The translations under genes were made by a program, and so were the position numbers. This document shows positions 46,622 to 58,332 of a stretch of DNA of 64,000 nucleotides, piece by piece; the first letter of the stretch is position 1; every line of letters begins with the position of its first letter. This DNA is from Luzula sylvatica (lineage: Eukaryota > Streptophyta > Magnoliopsida > Poales > Juncaceae), in NCBI GenBank assembly GCA_946800325.1, contig OX326958.1, forward strand, positions 12,304,992 through 12,368,991, given 5' to 3'. The notes under the pieces were generated by a model. The model had not been told where the DNA came from, made no database searches, and saw only the letters and a program-made list of their open reading frames with translations.

Positions 46622-47458
46622 ATGTCTTTTGAGATTGTGAAATTAGAGAGGTTTAACGGTGGTAACTTTATCCGATGGCAACGAAAGATGCGGTTCTTGC
46701 TAACCACTCTTAAAGTTGACCATATGTTGAATACCACACCACCGATGATGAATGATGGTGAGACACTATCCGAGATCAGAAATAGAAGAAAGATTGAAAG
46801 CGATGATTAAGTGTGTCATAATTATATCCTCAATGCCTTGGATGATGGTTTGTATGATATCTTTCAAACCACTACCAATGTAAAGGAACTCTGGGACAAA
46901 CTAGAGGCCAGATACATGTCTAAGGATATCACAAGTAAGAAATTTATAATTCATCGTTCCAATCATTTTACCATGGTAGATAGTCGATCAGGCATGGAAT
47001 AATTTACCAATGATGAGCAGAAAGCTCTAGAAATGCAAGTCCACATGATAAAAAGAGTTCATTGTCATAAGTCTTGTATGAGAACATACAAGAAGTCTAA
47101 TAAAGCCTCATTTTATAAAAAGAAAAATGTTGCGTGTTATCATTGTGATATGTCCGAACATTACAAATCGGACTATCAATTTTTAAAGAAAAAGAGTAAC
47201 GCACCTACTGTAAAAGAAAATTTTGTGGCCATGATATCCGAGGTCAATAAGGTCGGGGATGGTGGGGCTTGGTGGATTGACTCAGGCGCCACTCGGCATG
47301 TCTGCAAAGACTGAGGTCTATTTTAGACTTATGAGCCGGTAGGGCTAGGAACTGTCTTATATATGGTAATTCGTCCACTGTGTCAGTGCCTGGAAAAATA
47401 ACTTGTTAGATTGAATTTACATCTGGAAGAACGCTATTGTTACATGATGTTTATCATG
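46622..47458 (+). pseudogene. Copia gag and start of protease, broken
   Basis: It opens MSFEIVKLERFNGGNFIRWQ, typical of Tork-type Copia gag, then has stops at 46808 and 47000. The zinc knuckle at about 47132 reads CYHCDMSEHYKSDY, with the final cysteine changed to tyrosine. WWIDSGATRHVCKD near 47271 is the protease active-site region, followed by a stop. The coding sequence is then cut at 47458 by solo LTR E. Confidence 0.85.
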
Positions 47459-48390
47459 TGTTGGGTATCGACGTCACTAACGAGCCCCGCGCAGCAGATT
47501 GAGAGGTCCGGTCCGACCCGATCCCGAGGATCACGTCGACGACTCGATCGTACAAATCCTAAACTACATGCAACTACCTATGAATATAACAATTATAGAC
47601 ATAGATTCGTACCACGTGAAATTGATCACGGTGACGGGTTGAACGTGTAGTTGCTGCTAGTCCTTTGCTTCAATTCTGGTGACACGCACGTCCCATGCCC
47701 GCGCGATTCGATACCTAATTCGAAGCTCCTTTTGTCGTATACAACTGGAATTGCTCCGGTTCGTCTCCGACCTTGCTCGAGATTGATCACAGCGGAGAAT
47801 CTCAGTTGAGATCCCTGTACTCATATCCACCTCGAGCTTACCTCTTTCGGTTGAGACAAACTTGCTCATGATCCAATCTCCTTTCTTTCTCTCTTTTCTT
47901 GTCTCACAAGAACAAAACCTCTATTCTGAATGGATGATTGAGAGAGAAGAGAAGGTTTCATATCTTATAATAAAATCTGAATTAATGGGTATTAACGAGT
48001 ATCAAAACTGAAAATCTGGAATTTGGATCATTGTGCGTCATGACGCACCATATGGTGCATCATGACGCAAGAGTCACAAGTACTACATCTAACAGTTATT
48101 GCACTGTCCGTCATGACGGACAGGATGGTGCGTCATGACGCACCGGTCATGATGCACCACCGTCATGACGCACAGTCCGGTGCGTCATGATGGTATACTC
48201 ACAGATTGGCTTATCTAGAAAATAATGTATTGTGCGTCATGACGCACAATATGCTGCGTCATGACGGACCATGTATTTTCTGTGATATTTGCATAATCCT
48301 ATTATGTATCCAATCGTTTCAACAAACACGTATGTTCACCTACCCTCATGTGTACAATCTACTAGTTGATTTGTAACTGTATTTCCTTCA
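47459..48390 (+). mobile_element. Solo LTR (copy E) inserted in Copia gag-pro
   Basis: It begins TGTTGGGTATCGACG and ends GTATTTCCTTCA. The perfect 5-bp target duplication TCATG lies at 47454-47458 and 48391-48395. The host Copia reading (LLHDVYHV, then PDIIKNLVSG) resumes on the other side. The family block is present as GCGCAGCAGATTGAGAGG. Confidence 0.93.
48028..48275. repeat. Dyad-symmetric motifs with a TCATGA centre in copy E
   Basis: At least seven copies of GTGCGTCATGACGCAC and variants, including GTCCGTCATGACGGAC at about 48105. They are arranged mainly as pairs near 48032/48053, 48105/48127 and 48232/48253. Confidence 0.8.
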
Positions 48391-48395
48391 TCATG

Positions 48396-49744
48396 TTCCA
48401 GATATTATAAAAAATCTTGTATCAGGTGAATTATTAATTAAGTTTTGTTTCAAACTCGTTTTTCAGGCAGATGAATTTATTCTATCGAAGTACGATAAAA
48501 ATATCGGAAAAGGTTACCTATGTGATGTAATGTTTCAACTTAGTGTAACCAGTAATGATGTTTCAACTTATATGATTGATTCGCCTTGTATGTGGCACAA
48601 TTGTCTTGGACATGTTAATTTTCGTAAAATGCACGAAATGGTCAAACTTGATTTAATTTCATCTTTTGATAAGAATATTACAAGTTGTTAGACTTGTAAA
48701 CTTACAAAATTTACTAAAAAACCATACACAGCGGTAACAAGATGTTCAAACTTACTTGAGCTTATACATTCTGATGTATGTGATTTTCACAGCACACCAA
48801 TTATTGGTGGAAAGAAATATCTTGTTACATTTATCGATGATTATTCACGATATTGTTATGTATATTTATTAAAATCAAAAGATGTAGTTTTAGAAAAGTT
48901 TCAAGTTTACAAAAATGAAGTTGAATTACATACTGAAAGCTCTGTCAAGTGTTTGAGAACTGATAGAGGGGGCGAATATTTTAATCCCCAATACTTTGAA
49001 TCAAAAGGCATTATCCATCAGATAACTGCACCTTACTCACCACAACAAAATGGTGTAGCGGAAAGAAAAATAGAGTCCTTACAGAAATGATAAATGCAAT
49101 GTTTTCTAATTCTTGTTTGGGGGCAAGGTTTTTTGGGGGAAGCTGCTTTGACAGCGTGCCATATTTTAAATAGAGTCCCTATGTACGAAAAACAATAAAG
49201 TCACACCATATGAATATTTCAAGAAAAAAAACCAAACTTGAATTATTTCAAAGTTTGGGGTTGTCGAGCAATTGTCAAATTGTCATAACCCAAAAAGAAA
49301 AAATTGGGTGAAAGAGGAATTGAATGTATATTTTTGGGTTATGCCCAAAATAACAAAACATATATGTTCATGGTAGTTGAACCAAATGATTCAATAAATG
49401 TAAATTTTATTATTGAATCAAGAGATGCTATATTTGATGAAAATAGATTTATCTCAATTTCTAGGTCCAACTTACAAGCCTTCAAGAATGAGAAAGTCGA
49501 AAATACTAAACCAAGGAAAAACAAAAGAATTAGAAAAGCAAAAGATTTTGGACTAGATTTCTTTATGTATCTAGTTGACGGTACTAGAAATTCGGTCAAG
49601 ACAGAAATTCCATACTGTTTCAATACAGATGGAGACCCTATGAACATAATGAAGCAATTAAATCGAATGATACCATCTTTTGGAAAGAGGCAATTCATAA
49701 TGAAATCGATTGAATCCTCGAAAACAACACTTGGGTGTTGGTAG
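48396..49744 (+). pseudogene. Copia integrase, broken
   Basis: It continues from the gag-pro part after solo LTR E. MWHNCLGHVNFRKMHEM (about 48590) is the pre-integrase zinc region. LIHSDVCDFHSTP, FIDDYSRYCYVYLLK, LRTDRGGEYFNPQYF and YSPQQNGVAERK (48760-49070) form the integrase core. Frameshifts and stops lie near 48690, 49080 and 49190. The last part (49304-49744) is the integrase to polymerase linker. Confidence 0.85.
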
Positions 49745-50355
49745 ATCTTCCACCCTGTTGCAAACTAATCGGTTGCAAATGGATTTTCAAAAAAAAAATG
49801 AAGGTGGATGGAACAGTTGATAAATATAAAGCTAGACTGGTTGCGAATGGTTTTACTCAACATGAAGGTGTCGGTTATTTTGATACCTATACACCAGTGG
49901 CTCGGAATGCAACAATCCGAATGTTAATTGCATTGACAACATTGCATAATTTGATCATTCATCAGATGGATGTAAAAATAGGTTTTCTAAATGGTAATTT
50001 AGAAGAAGAGGTATACATCGAACAACCTGAAGGGTATGTATTGCCTGGTCAAGAAAACAAGGTATGTAAACTTGTTAAGTTATTATATCGACTAAAGCAG
50101 ACGCCTAAACAATGGCATGATAAATTTGACCAAATTCTATTAATGAATGGATTCACAATAAATGAATCGGATAAATGCATTTATTGCAAATTCAATAATA
50201 ACAAAGGTGTCATCATTTGTTTCTATGTAGATGACATGTTGATATTTGACACTGATTTGGAAATAATAAAATATACAAAATTATTTCTGTCAAATAATTT
50301 TGATATGAAAGATATGTGTGTTGCATATGTGATACTCGGGATACAAAAATATTAG
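49735..50355 (+). pseudogene. Copia reverse transcriptase
   Basis: An open frame of 206 codons with the family motifs CKWIFKKKMKVDGTVDKYKA, HQMDVKIGFLNG, YIEQPEGYV and the catalytic CFYVDDMLIF near 50220. It begins out of frame with the preceding integrase part and ends at a stop just after the ILGIQ motif, so the polyprotein is broken here. Confidence 0.88.
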
Positions 50356-51172
50356 AAATAGTGACAACATAATTTTATCCCAATCACATTACATTGAAAA
50401 TATATTAAATATATTTGAGTACTTAGATTGCACTCCAGTAGAAACAGCATTTGATCCAAGTGCGAAATTACTATCCAATAATGGTAGAACTGTGAATCAA
50501 TCGGGATATGCACAGATAATTGGATACTTAATGTATGTTATGACGTGTACCAGACCTGATATTGCTTTTGCAGTTGGTAAAGTAAGTAGGTACACAAGTA
50601 ATCCAAATAATTTACACTGGCAAGTAGTACATAGAATACTGAAATATTTAAAGAAGACCATAAATTATGATATTTCTTATAATGTGATCCTTCAGTTTTA
50701 GAAGGACACAATGATGCCACTTGAATACAAGATATAGAAGACCACGCTTCAACTAGTGATTGGGTATTTACACTTGCTGGTGGGGTTATCTCATGGAAAT
50801 CCAAGAAACAAACATGTATTGCAGATTCTACTATGACTGTAGAATTTATAGCATTAGAATCAGCAAGTAGAGAAGCAGAATGGCTTCATGAAATGTTATC
50901 ACAAATATCATTATGGCAAAAACTGATTCCGTATGTATCAATACATTGTGATAATTAGGCCACACTATCTAGAGCATATAGTGAAATATATAATGGTAAG
51001 TCTCGACGTACTGGTCGAAGACACATTACAGTGAGACAATTAATTACTAGTGGAGTAATTAGTATTGACTTTGTAAGATCTCACAAAAATTTGGCTGATC
51101 CGTTAACAAAACCTCTTGTAAGAGATATGTTGTAAAAAACAACTAAAGGGATGGGACTTAAGCCCATATAAG
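50356..51172 (+). pseudogene. Copia RNase H region
   Basis: Reading (with stops at about 50699 and 50956) includes GYLMYVMTCTRPDIAFAVGK, TSDWVFTLAGGVISWKSK, STMTVEFIALESASREAEW and RRHITVRQLI. It ends LADPLTKPLVRDML with a stop near 51133, the normal end of a Copia polyprotein. Confidence 0.85.
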
Positions 51173-51724
51173 AATATCACAGATAACAAAATTACGACTA
51201 AACATTTTGTACAATGGCAGATCTTTAGTTCAATGGTCGATTTTGTGAAACTTGTGATGCAATCACTTTTGTAAAAAATTTCCATCCAAGGAAATAAGTG
51301 CTTGGACCGTAATGTAAAAAGGGAAGGATGAGCACAAGCTCTTACTAGACATATTTTAAAGTGTTTTAAGTACGGGACACTTGTGAGTCTACCTATGTGG
51401 ATGAGAAGTGGGGCCGCTTCTTAGAGTCCGGACTTAACTCTTAAAGCATCCATGAAACAGGATATAGACGCATGGCCATTAACGCGTCGTCAATATAAAC
51501 ACTTACTAGGATATGAGATTCTATGTGTGAGATATATCATGTTGGTCAAATAGGATATTTGGTTCAAAGACTTGTCTACTAGATTATTATGATCAACTTT
51601 GATAAATTATCACTACGTAATGGTTCAAATCGAGATATACCTTTATTTATGCATAGAAACGCCAGAACTATCAAAGATCTATAAAAATATTTTATTTTCT
51701 TTTATTTTGAAATTGGTGGGGCAA
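51173..51724 (+). other. Copia 3' untranslated region and polypurine tract
   Basis: Non-coding sequence between the polyprotein end and the 3' LTR. ATTGGTGGGGCAA at 51712-51724 is the polypurine tract directly before the LTR start. Confidence 0.7.
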
Positions 51725-51856
51725 TGTTAATGATTTTCAAAATAAATTTTATTTTTAATAAAATAAATTTTGTTTTAGATATTTTATTTTAGAAAATTAA
51801 ATAGACTTATTTGACTTGTATACTCATAATCTCTTAATGACATGATTATAATGTCA

Positions 51857-51857
<1 letters not shown>
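51725..51857 (+). repeat. Truncated 3' LTR of the second Copia element
   Basis: It matches 43607-43740 (TGTTAATGATTT onward) and stops where the TA microsatellite begins. Confidence 0.85.
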
Positions 51858-51979
<122 letters not shown>

Positions 51980-52728
51980 AATGCTAAATAGAATCCACAA
52001 AAAGAATCCACAAATCGAATCCAAGGACCAAAAAAATAATACATGTACAGGCGGAGGGGCCTGTTTATAATATGATCAAAATTTACAGACGGAGGGACCT
52101 TTTTGTAAATAAGCAACAATAGTCCTCTCCCTCGACAGACCTTCATCTCTCTTCCTCTCTCCTCTCTGAGGCGATTTAGGCGATTTAGGCGAACCTTGCT
52201 CCGTCGCGATCCTTCTTCTGTATAGGTCTCCGACGATTCACGATCCTTCTCCAGATCTGAGACTTCTTTTCTCTCGGCGATGGCGAACAAGAAGAAATGG
52301 CGATGGCGATGGCGACAAGAAGATTGAATCGTCTCTTCTTCTGGCCATAACGACGAGGAATCCATAGTCGATGAGGCGAGAAAACTCTAATCGATCCATG
52401 ACAGATGATTTGTTGTTTTCTTCTTCTCATGATAAGGTAACTCTTGCTTGTGTAAATTTGCAAATTCAACTGTAAATTTCAATTTCAATTGTTGAATTTG
52501 CAAATTTTGCTTCGGTTTTCGAATCCGAAATGGAATTCTCTTCCAATTAGCCCGAATTATGTACTAATTACTTTCCCAATTAGCCCCAATTCAGTCTCAA
52601 TCATGCAATTCAACTCAATAATGTTTCAATTGCACATTTAGACCTCAATTGAGTTCTAGCTAAGTTCTGATTGTGCAAATGAGCATCAATCAAGGCTCGA
52701 TTTATATATATTTGACCTAATTTTTTTT

Positions 52729-52990
52729 TTAGATAAATGCAGATGCACTTGCATTGGTGAGGCGAGATATACCGATTGGGATCTGGCCGGTGAATCCCGA
52801 GTTGGATAAGTTCAGATAAGTGAGATTTGGAAAACGTTCGAATCCAGTTTGTGGAAAAGGAATTTTATTGAACAGGTTGTAGGCGAGGCTGAGATTCTCG
52901 AGCGAGTTGAGGTTAAAGAGAGATGGTTCAAGATTGAGTGAGGTCACTCCACCGGTGAACCGATCACATTTGACTCCTTGTCCCTAGTCG
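52729..52990 (-). pseudogene. Captured fragment of a leucine-rich-repeat receptor-like gene
   Basis: On the minus strand one frame reads GVKCDRF, then GVTSLNLEPSLFNLNSLENL, then FPNLTYLNLSNSGFTGQIP. This is the end of an LRRNT cap followed by plant extracellular LRR units (LxxLxxLxLxxNxFxGxIP), as in receptor-like proteins and kinases. Only about 85 codons are present, without start, transmembrane part or kinase. It lies in the non-coding leader of the MULE, opposite to the transposase, as expected for a Pack-MULE type capture. Confidence 0.75.
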
Positions 52991-53429
52991 CGCCCTCCTT
53001 CTCCCTATCGAACAGGTTAAAGAGAGATGTATTGTAATTGTGATATTGAACTTTAAATGTGACTGTAATTGTTATATTTTTCAGTTTTATTAAAATCTTG
53101 ATATTAATTATTTTTTATCGAAGACGTGATGATTTTTGTAATATTTATTTGAATTACTTCTAATTCTTTTCCTGTGACATGTGAGTGGTAGTTTTTAGAA
53201 TTAATGTAGTAAATTCAGGCAATTAACCATTATTATATATCAAAAAACTACAATTGGTATAGTTTGTATTATTCTACTGAATATATCTGAATATTATAAA
53301 AAGAAAATTTGAATACTTGTACTAGTTATTGTAAAATATTCTCCAAAAATATTAGTTTAACATACTAAGAGAAAATAACTATTGAATACTAAGAGAGGAA
53401 ATATTTCATCCAAAAAAAGTTCTCAATAT

Positions 53430-53870
53430 ATATGATTGAATTTAACAAAAAATGTTCTCAAAAAAACTTCTCAATACATGAATTTAGCAATATTTCATCG
53501 TAAAATATCTGAATATTATAAAAAGTTCTCAAAATGATTGAATTTAGCAATATATATGATTTAATTTACCAAAATATATAATTGAATTTAGCAAAATATA
53601 TGATGGAATTTAGAAAAATATATGATTGAATTTTTAAAAATATATGATTGAATAAAGCAAAATATATGATTGATTTTTGCTAAATAAATTATTGAATTTA
53701 TTTAAATATACGATTAAATCTAGCAAGATACACGATCGAATATACAAAATATATGATTGAATATAACAAAAATAGCAAAATATATGAATCATTGTACACA
53801 GATATATGATTTAATGTAGATAAATATACGATTGTAATCTAGCAAAATATATTTTTGGATTTAAAATTAA
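53430..53870 (+). repeat. AT-rich ~22-bp motif array 1 (forward)
   Basis: About 15 degenerate copies of ATATATGATTGAATTTAGCAA upstream of the transposase. The orientation is opposite to the next array. Confidence 0.85.
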
Positions 53871-53939
53871 AATAATATAAGGACTTAAAAATAACAAAAT
53901 AAACACACGGATGGACTACTTTGTAAAATATACTTCTGC

Positions 53940-54661
53940 TATTCTTTCAAATCTTTCTTCTTCCAACATACCCGCCTTTGTTCTTATTGTTCGCTTCCTC
54001 GGCGATCTCATTCATGCTGTCCATCCCCGATATCGGCCGTGCTCGCCTTCGCCGATCTGAACCGATCTGAGCTCTTATTGTCATTGAAATTCTCTTAACG
54101 TTGCTCCCAGATCTTAACCTTCAGAATTCTTTTACAGGTATTCTACTTTTGAAATTTTAAATTTTAATTACTGTTTAAAATCTAATAATTTTTCTGATAT
54201 TAACAAAATATAATTAGTACGATCAAATTCTACTATTCTAAATTACATTTCTCTTCTGTTTTTTTTTATTTACATTCATTGATATATCATCTTGTTATAT
54301 TTAATCATATATTTTTGCTATTTTTGTTAGATTGAATCATATATTTTGTTAATTCAATCGTGTATTATTCTAGATTCAATTGCATATTTAAATAAATTCA
54401 ATATATATTTTGCTAAAATCAATCATATATTTTGCTAGATCAATCATATATTTTGGTTGATTCAAACATATATTTTGGTAAATTAATCACATATTTTGCT
54501 AATTCAATCATATATTTTGCTAGATTCAATCATATATTTTGGTTATTCAATCATATATTTTGCTATATTCAATCATATATTTTGCTTAATTAAATCATAT
54601 ATATTGACAAATTATACTATTCTAAATTACATTTCTCTTCTGTTTTTTTTTTATTTTGCAG
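53940..54661 (+). promoter_or_regulatory. Probable 5' UTR exon and 5' UTR intron of the transposase
   Basis: Positions 53940-54137 are less AT-rich and end with CAG|GT at 54137/54138. An intron to the TTTTGCAG acceptor at 54654-54661 then leads straight to the start codon. The intron contains motif array 2. A similar leader exon with a donor (GATAAG|GTAACTC) is visible near 52436. Confidence 0.5.
54300..54612 (-). repeat. AT-rich motif array 2 (reverse), inside the 5' UTR intron
   Basis: About 11 copies of TTTGCTAAATTCAATCATAT, the reverse complement of the motif in array 1. Arrays 1 and 2 therefore form a large inverted repeat around 53.9-54.3 kb. Confidence 0.85.
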
Positions 54662-54662
54662 A

Positions 54663-57275
54663 ATGTCTACTGGCTCGAACAACGATCTGCTCAATGTTAA
54701 CAATCCAATTTTACCAATACAAGAAGCTTCGAAAGAAAATGATAACTTCAGTACCAACGGAGTTGATCAAGACGAAACATCTGATATTGGAAATTCAGAA
54801 AAACCTGAAATTAATCCTCATGAATTCATTCAACCAGAATTGAAGACAGAATACATACCAGTTCTTAACATGAAATTCCCTTCTCTCAAACATGCCGAAG
54901 ATTTCTACTACCGGTATGCCTATAATGCCGGTTTTGGTATAGTTAAGAAAGGTGGTAGTGACAAAAGCCAAAAAAGATCTCGTCAATTATTCAAGTGTAC
55001 CAGAGAAGGTTCCCCAAATCACAAATCTGATAAATTGGTAATGTATAGGAGGAGGCTCGACGTCAAAATTAATTGCAAAGCAATGGTGCAAATCACACCA
55101 TTTGGTGATGACATTAATGGTGAATGGTATTACAAATCTGTAAATCTGGATCACAATCATGAACTCACACCAGGAATGTCACATAAATTCAGATGCTTTC
55201 GTTCATTACCAATGTTTATAAAAAGGCAAATTGAAATCAATGAAATAGCCGGTCTATCTGTTGAAGCTAACATCAATTCAGTCATAGCAATTGGAGGTGG
55301 TTCAGAAATTTCATGTGGTTTTACGAAGAAAGATGCCAGAAACGTAATTACAAAAATAAGAGCTGCTAACCAACCAAAAGGAGATACCAAAGCTCTCTTA
55401 TCTTATTTTCAAAATAAACAATTGGCCGATCCAATGTTCTTTTTTAAGGTTGATTTCGATGATGATGATTGTCTCGAAAGGGTTTTCTGGGCTGATTCAT
55501 ATTCACGACAATCTTACAAGTACTTCGGCGATGTGATTTCCTTTGATGCAACATACATGACTAATAGGTATTCTTTAATATTTTCTGTAATTTATAATAA
55601 TTTATATGACCATTAGATTAGATAATGAGGTAGCAAACTATAATCTTTTGTTTTCTGAAAACCTATTATTTATAGCAAAATATACGATTATTATAATCAA
55701 AATATATGATTGTATTTAACAGAATATACTAAAAGTTTTTATTCTCTTTTTTTATAGGTATGGCATGCCTTTTGTTCCATTTGTTGGTGTTAATCATCAC
55801 ATGAATTCAATTATCATGGGTTGCGCACTTGTTGCAACAGAAACAACAGAAACATATGAGTGGATATTTAGAACATTTATTCAATGTATGTCAAATGAAG
55901 CACCGAAAACAATTATAACTGACCAGTCACCCTCGATGAAAATAGCAATTAATAATGTAATGCCCAATACAAAGCATCGTCTTTGTATGTGGCATATACT
56001 AAAAAAAATTGCTGACAAAGTTCGAAAAAAACATGATGCATCCGATGACATATGCAGTATTGTGAAGCATTCAACTACTCCTGAAAAATTTGAAGAAAAT
56101 TGGAAGGCCGTATTAGAGCTTCATAATTTGCAAGGTAATTTTTACGTTAATTTTAATTTGTCCAATTAATTTCATTTTTTCATATATATTTTTTATTTTT
56201 TGAAAAGATAATAGATGGCTCAAACAATTACACAACATAAGGGAAGAATGGGTGCCAGCTTATATTAACGACCATTTTTGGGCTGGAATGTTATCTTCTC
56301 AGCGTAGCGAAAGTATGAATTCCTTTTTCGACCAGTATGTGAATTCAAATACTGGTGTGTCCTTATTTGCCAAGAGATTTGATATTGCTCAAAATCGAAT
56401 TATTGAAATTGAACTCAACGCTGATAACATGTAAATATCATTTTTAACATAATATTCTAATCATTTTGGCATATTATATAAATGTTAATTTAATAATTTT
56501 TTTTAATAACAGACGTAGAACTGGGAAACCAAGACTAATTCATGGCACCCCAATAGAGCACCTATTCCTTCAAGAGTACACTTTGAATGTGTTCCGCAAA
56601 TTTCAAGACCAGCTGGTAATAATGGCTTTATTGAGTTTTGTGATCGAGGATGAATCTGATAATATTAAGAAATACAAGGTTGAAAATACAAAAACTCACA
56701 ACGATTTCCTGGTTTCATTTAATATCGTCGACAAGACCGTCAAATGTGAATGTCGGTATTTCGAAACTACTGGTATTCTCTGCTCGCATTGTTTAATGGT
56801 ATTCAGAGAAGAAAGAGTTGAAACTATTCCTCAAATATATGTAATTGATAGGTGGAAAAGGAATTTTAAACGGACGCATTTGAATAATAGATCTTCTAAT
56901 TTGGGAAATAATACAGACAATGATGGGATTAATGCGAATTATTCAGATTTACACCCTATTTTTCTGGATTTGGTTGAATACTCAACTCACAACAGGAAGT
57001 TAAATTCTTTAGTTAAGGATGGTTTAGTTGCTTTACGTTTATCTGTCTCCAAATCTCTACCTACAAATCGAAAGAAACCTTCCTGTAGTACGAATAATCA
57101 AGAAAAAATACCATCTCCAACATCTCAGAATTATCAAAACCCTAAAACCAAGAATAAGAAACGTGGTAGACCAAAAAGAGTTCGAGATATGTCTGAACGA
57201 AATAAGCAAATTCAAATATTGAAGGAAAAGAACAAAAAAAAAATTGTTGAGGAGAGTGATGATGATTCCGAATAA
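54663..57275 (+). CDS. FAR1/FHY3-type Mutator transposase, intact
   Basis: Four exons (54663-55567, 55758-56134, 56208-56430, 56513-57275) with GT/AG introns join in frame to 755 residues without a stop. Residues ~72-168 form a FAR1-type DNA-binding domain with candidate zinc ligands C112, C138, H164 and H166 (HNHEL). The MULE catalytic domain has D295 (FDATYMTN), D357 (IITDQSPSMK) and E462 (QRSESMN), the DDE triad. A SWIM finger C580-X-C582-X9-C592-X-H594 follows. The tail has an AT-hook (RGRP, 719-722) and basic runs suited to nuclear import. It would bind the element's ends and catalyse cut-and-paste transposition. The alternative is a domesticated FRS-like transcription factor, but the setting inside a MULE favours a transposase. 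Confidence 0.88.
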
Positions 57276-58332
57276 ATTCTCATTAGTTAAGTTCAATTAT
57301 ATTTTTTTTAACCATTAATTTCATTAATATCAACTAATGATATTATTTTTTTTTTAATTTTGCAGGTTTTAAATAAATTCATACAAGACTGATATAATTG
57401 AATTCTTTCAAATTCCTCTTATTTCATTTTTGTAAAAAACTATTTTTTTTTTGTACTAATGAATTAATAAGCATTTGTGTACAAACATATTGTTGGATTT
57501 ATCAAAAAATACGATTTACTTAGCAAAATGTACGAATAAATCTATTAAAATATGCGATTGAATTTTCAAAAAACTAGGTAATTATCCGATGAACATCATC
57601 ATTAATTTCATATAATTCTTAAACTAATACGATTAAATATAACAAGATATATTACCTATAATATGTGATGAAAAAAATTATTTATTTTATACAAATCAGA
57701 AAAATATATTTGATTTTACCAAATATACGAATTCAATTAGCAAAATATACAATCGGATTGAGCGAAATATGCGATTGTATTTAGCACAATATACGATTAA
57801 CTATATTAAAATATTCGATTGAATTTACCAAAATATAGGTAATTTTCCGACAAACATGATCATTAATTTCATATAAATCTGAAAAATAATACGATTAAAT
57901 TTAACAAGATATTTGATGAAGTAAGTTATTAATTTTATACAAATCAGAAAAACATACTATTGATTTTATCAATATATGAATGAAATTAGCAAAATATACT
58001 ATTAAATATAGCAAAATATACGATCTAATTTCATTCATAAATTAAATGCATGTAGACATGTAGACATATTAAGTACAAACAGGAGTTCAAATAAAAACAT
58101 GCATTACTTTATGAAAACATGCATTACTTTATGAAACCATGCATAATTTCATTCAAACCATGCATTATATATTGCTAAAATAATATCATCACACTCTCTC
58201 TTACTGGCACTCTAAACTCACAATCCCTCGTACACTCTAAACTCTAAACTCACAATCTCTTGAACACTCTAAACTCATAATCTCTCTCACACTCTAAACT
58301 TACAATCTCTCGTACTTATCTCTAAACTCTCG
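57276..58332. repeat. Intergenic spacer with AT-rich motif array 3 (forward, degenerate)
   Basis: Positions 57480-58040 hold degenerate copies of the motif (TATACGATT, AATTTAGCAAAATATA). Positions 58190-58332 contain repeated ACACTCTAAACTC units just before the next start codon, likely 5' UTR or core promoter. Confidence 0.7.

Noticed and set aside
56252..56434. Separate small ORF within the transposase region
   Set aside because: It is exon 3 of the transposase, in frame with neighbouring exons after splicing.
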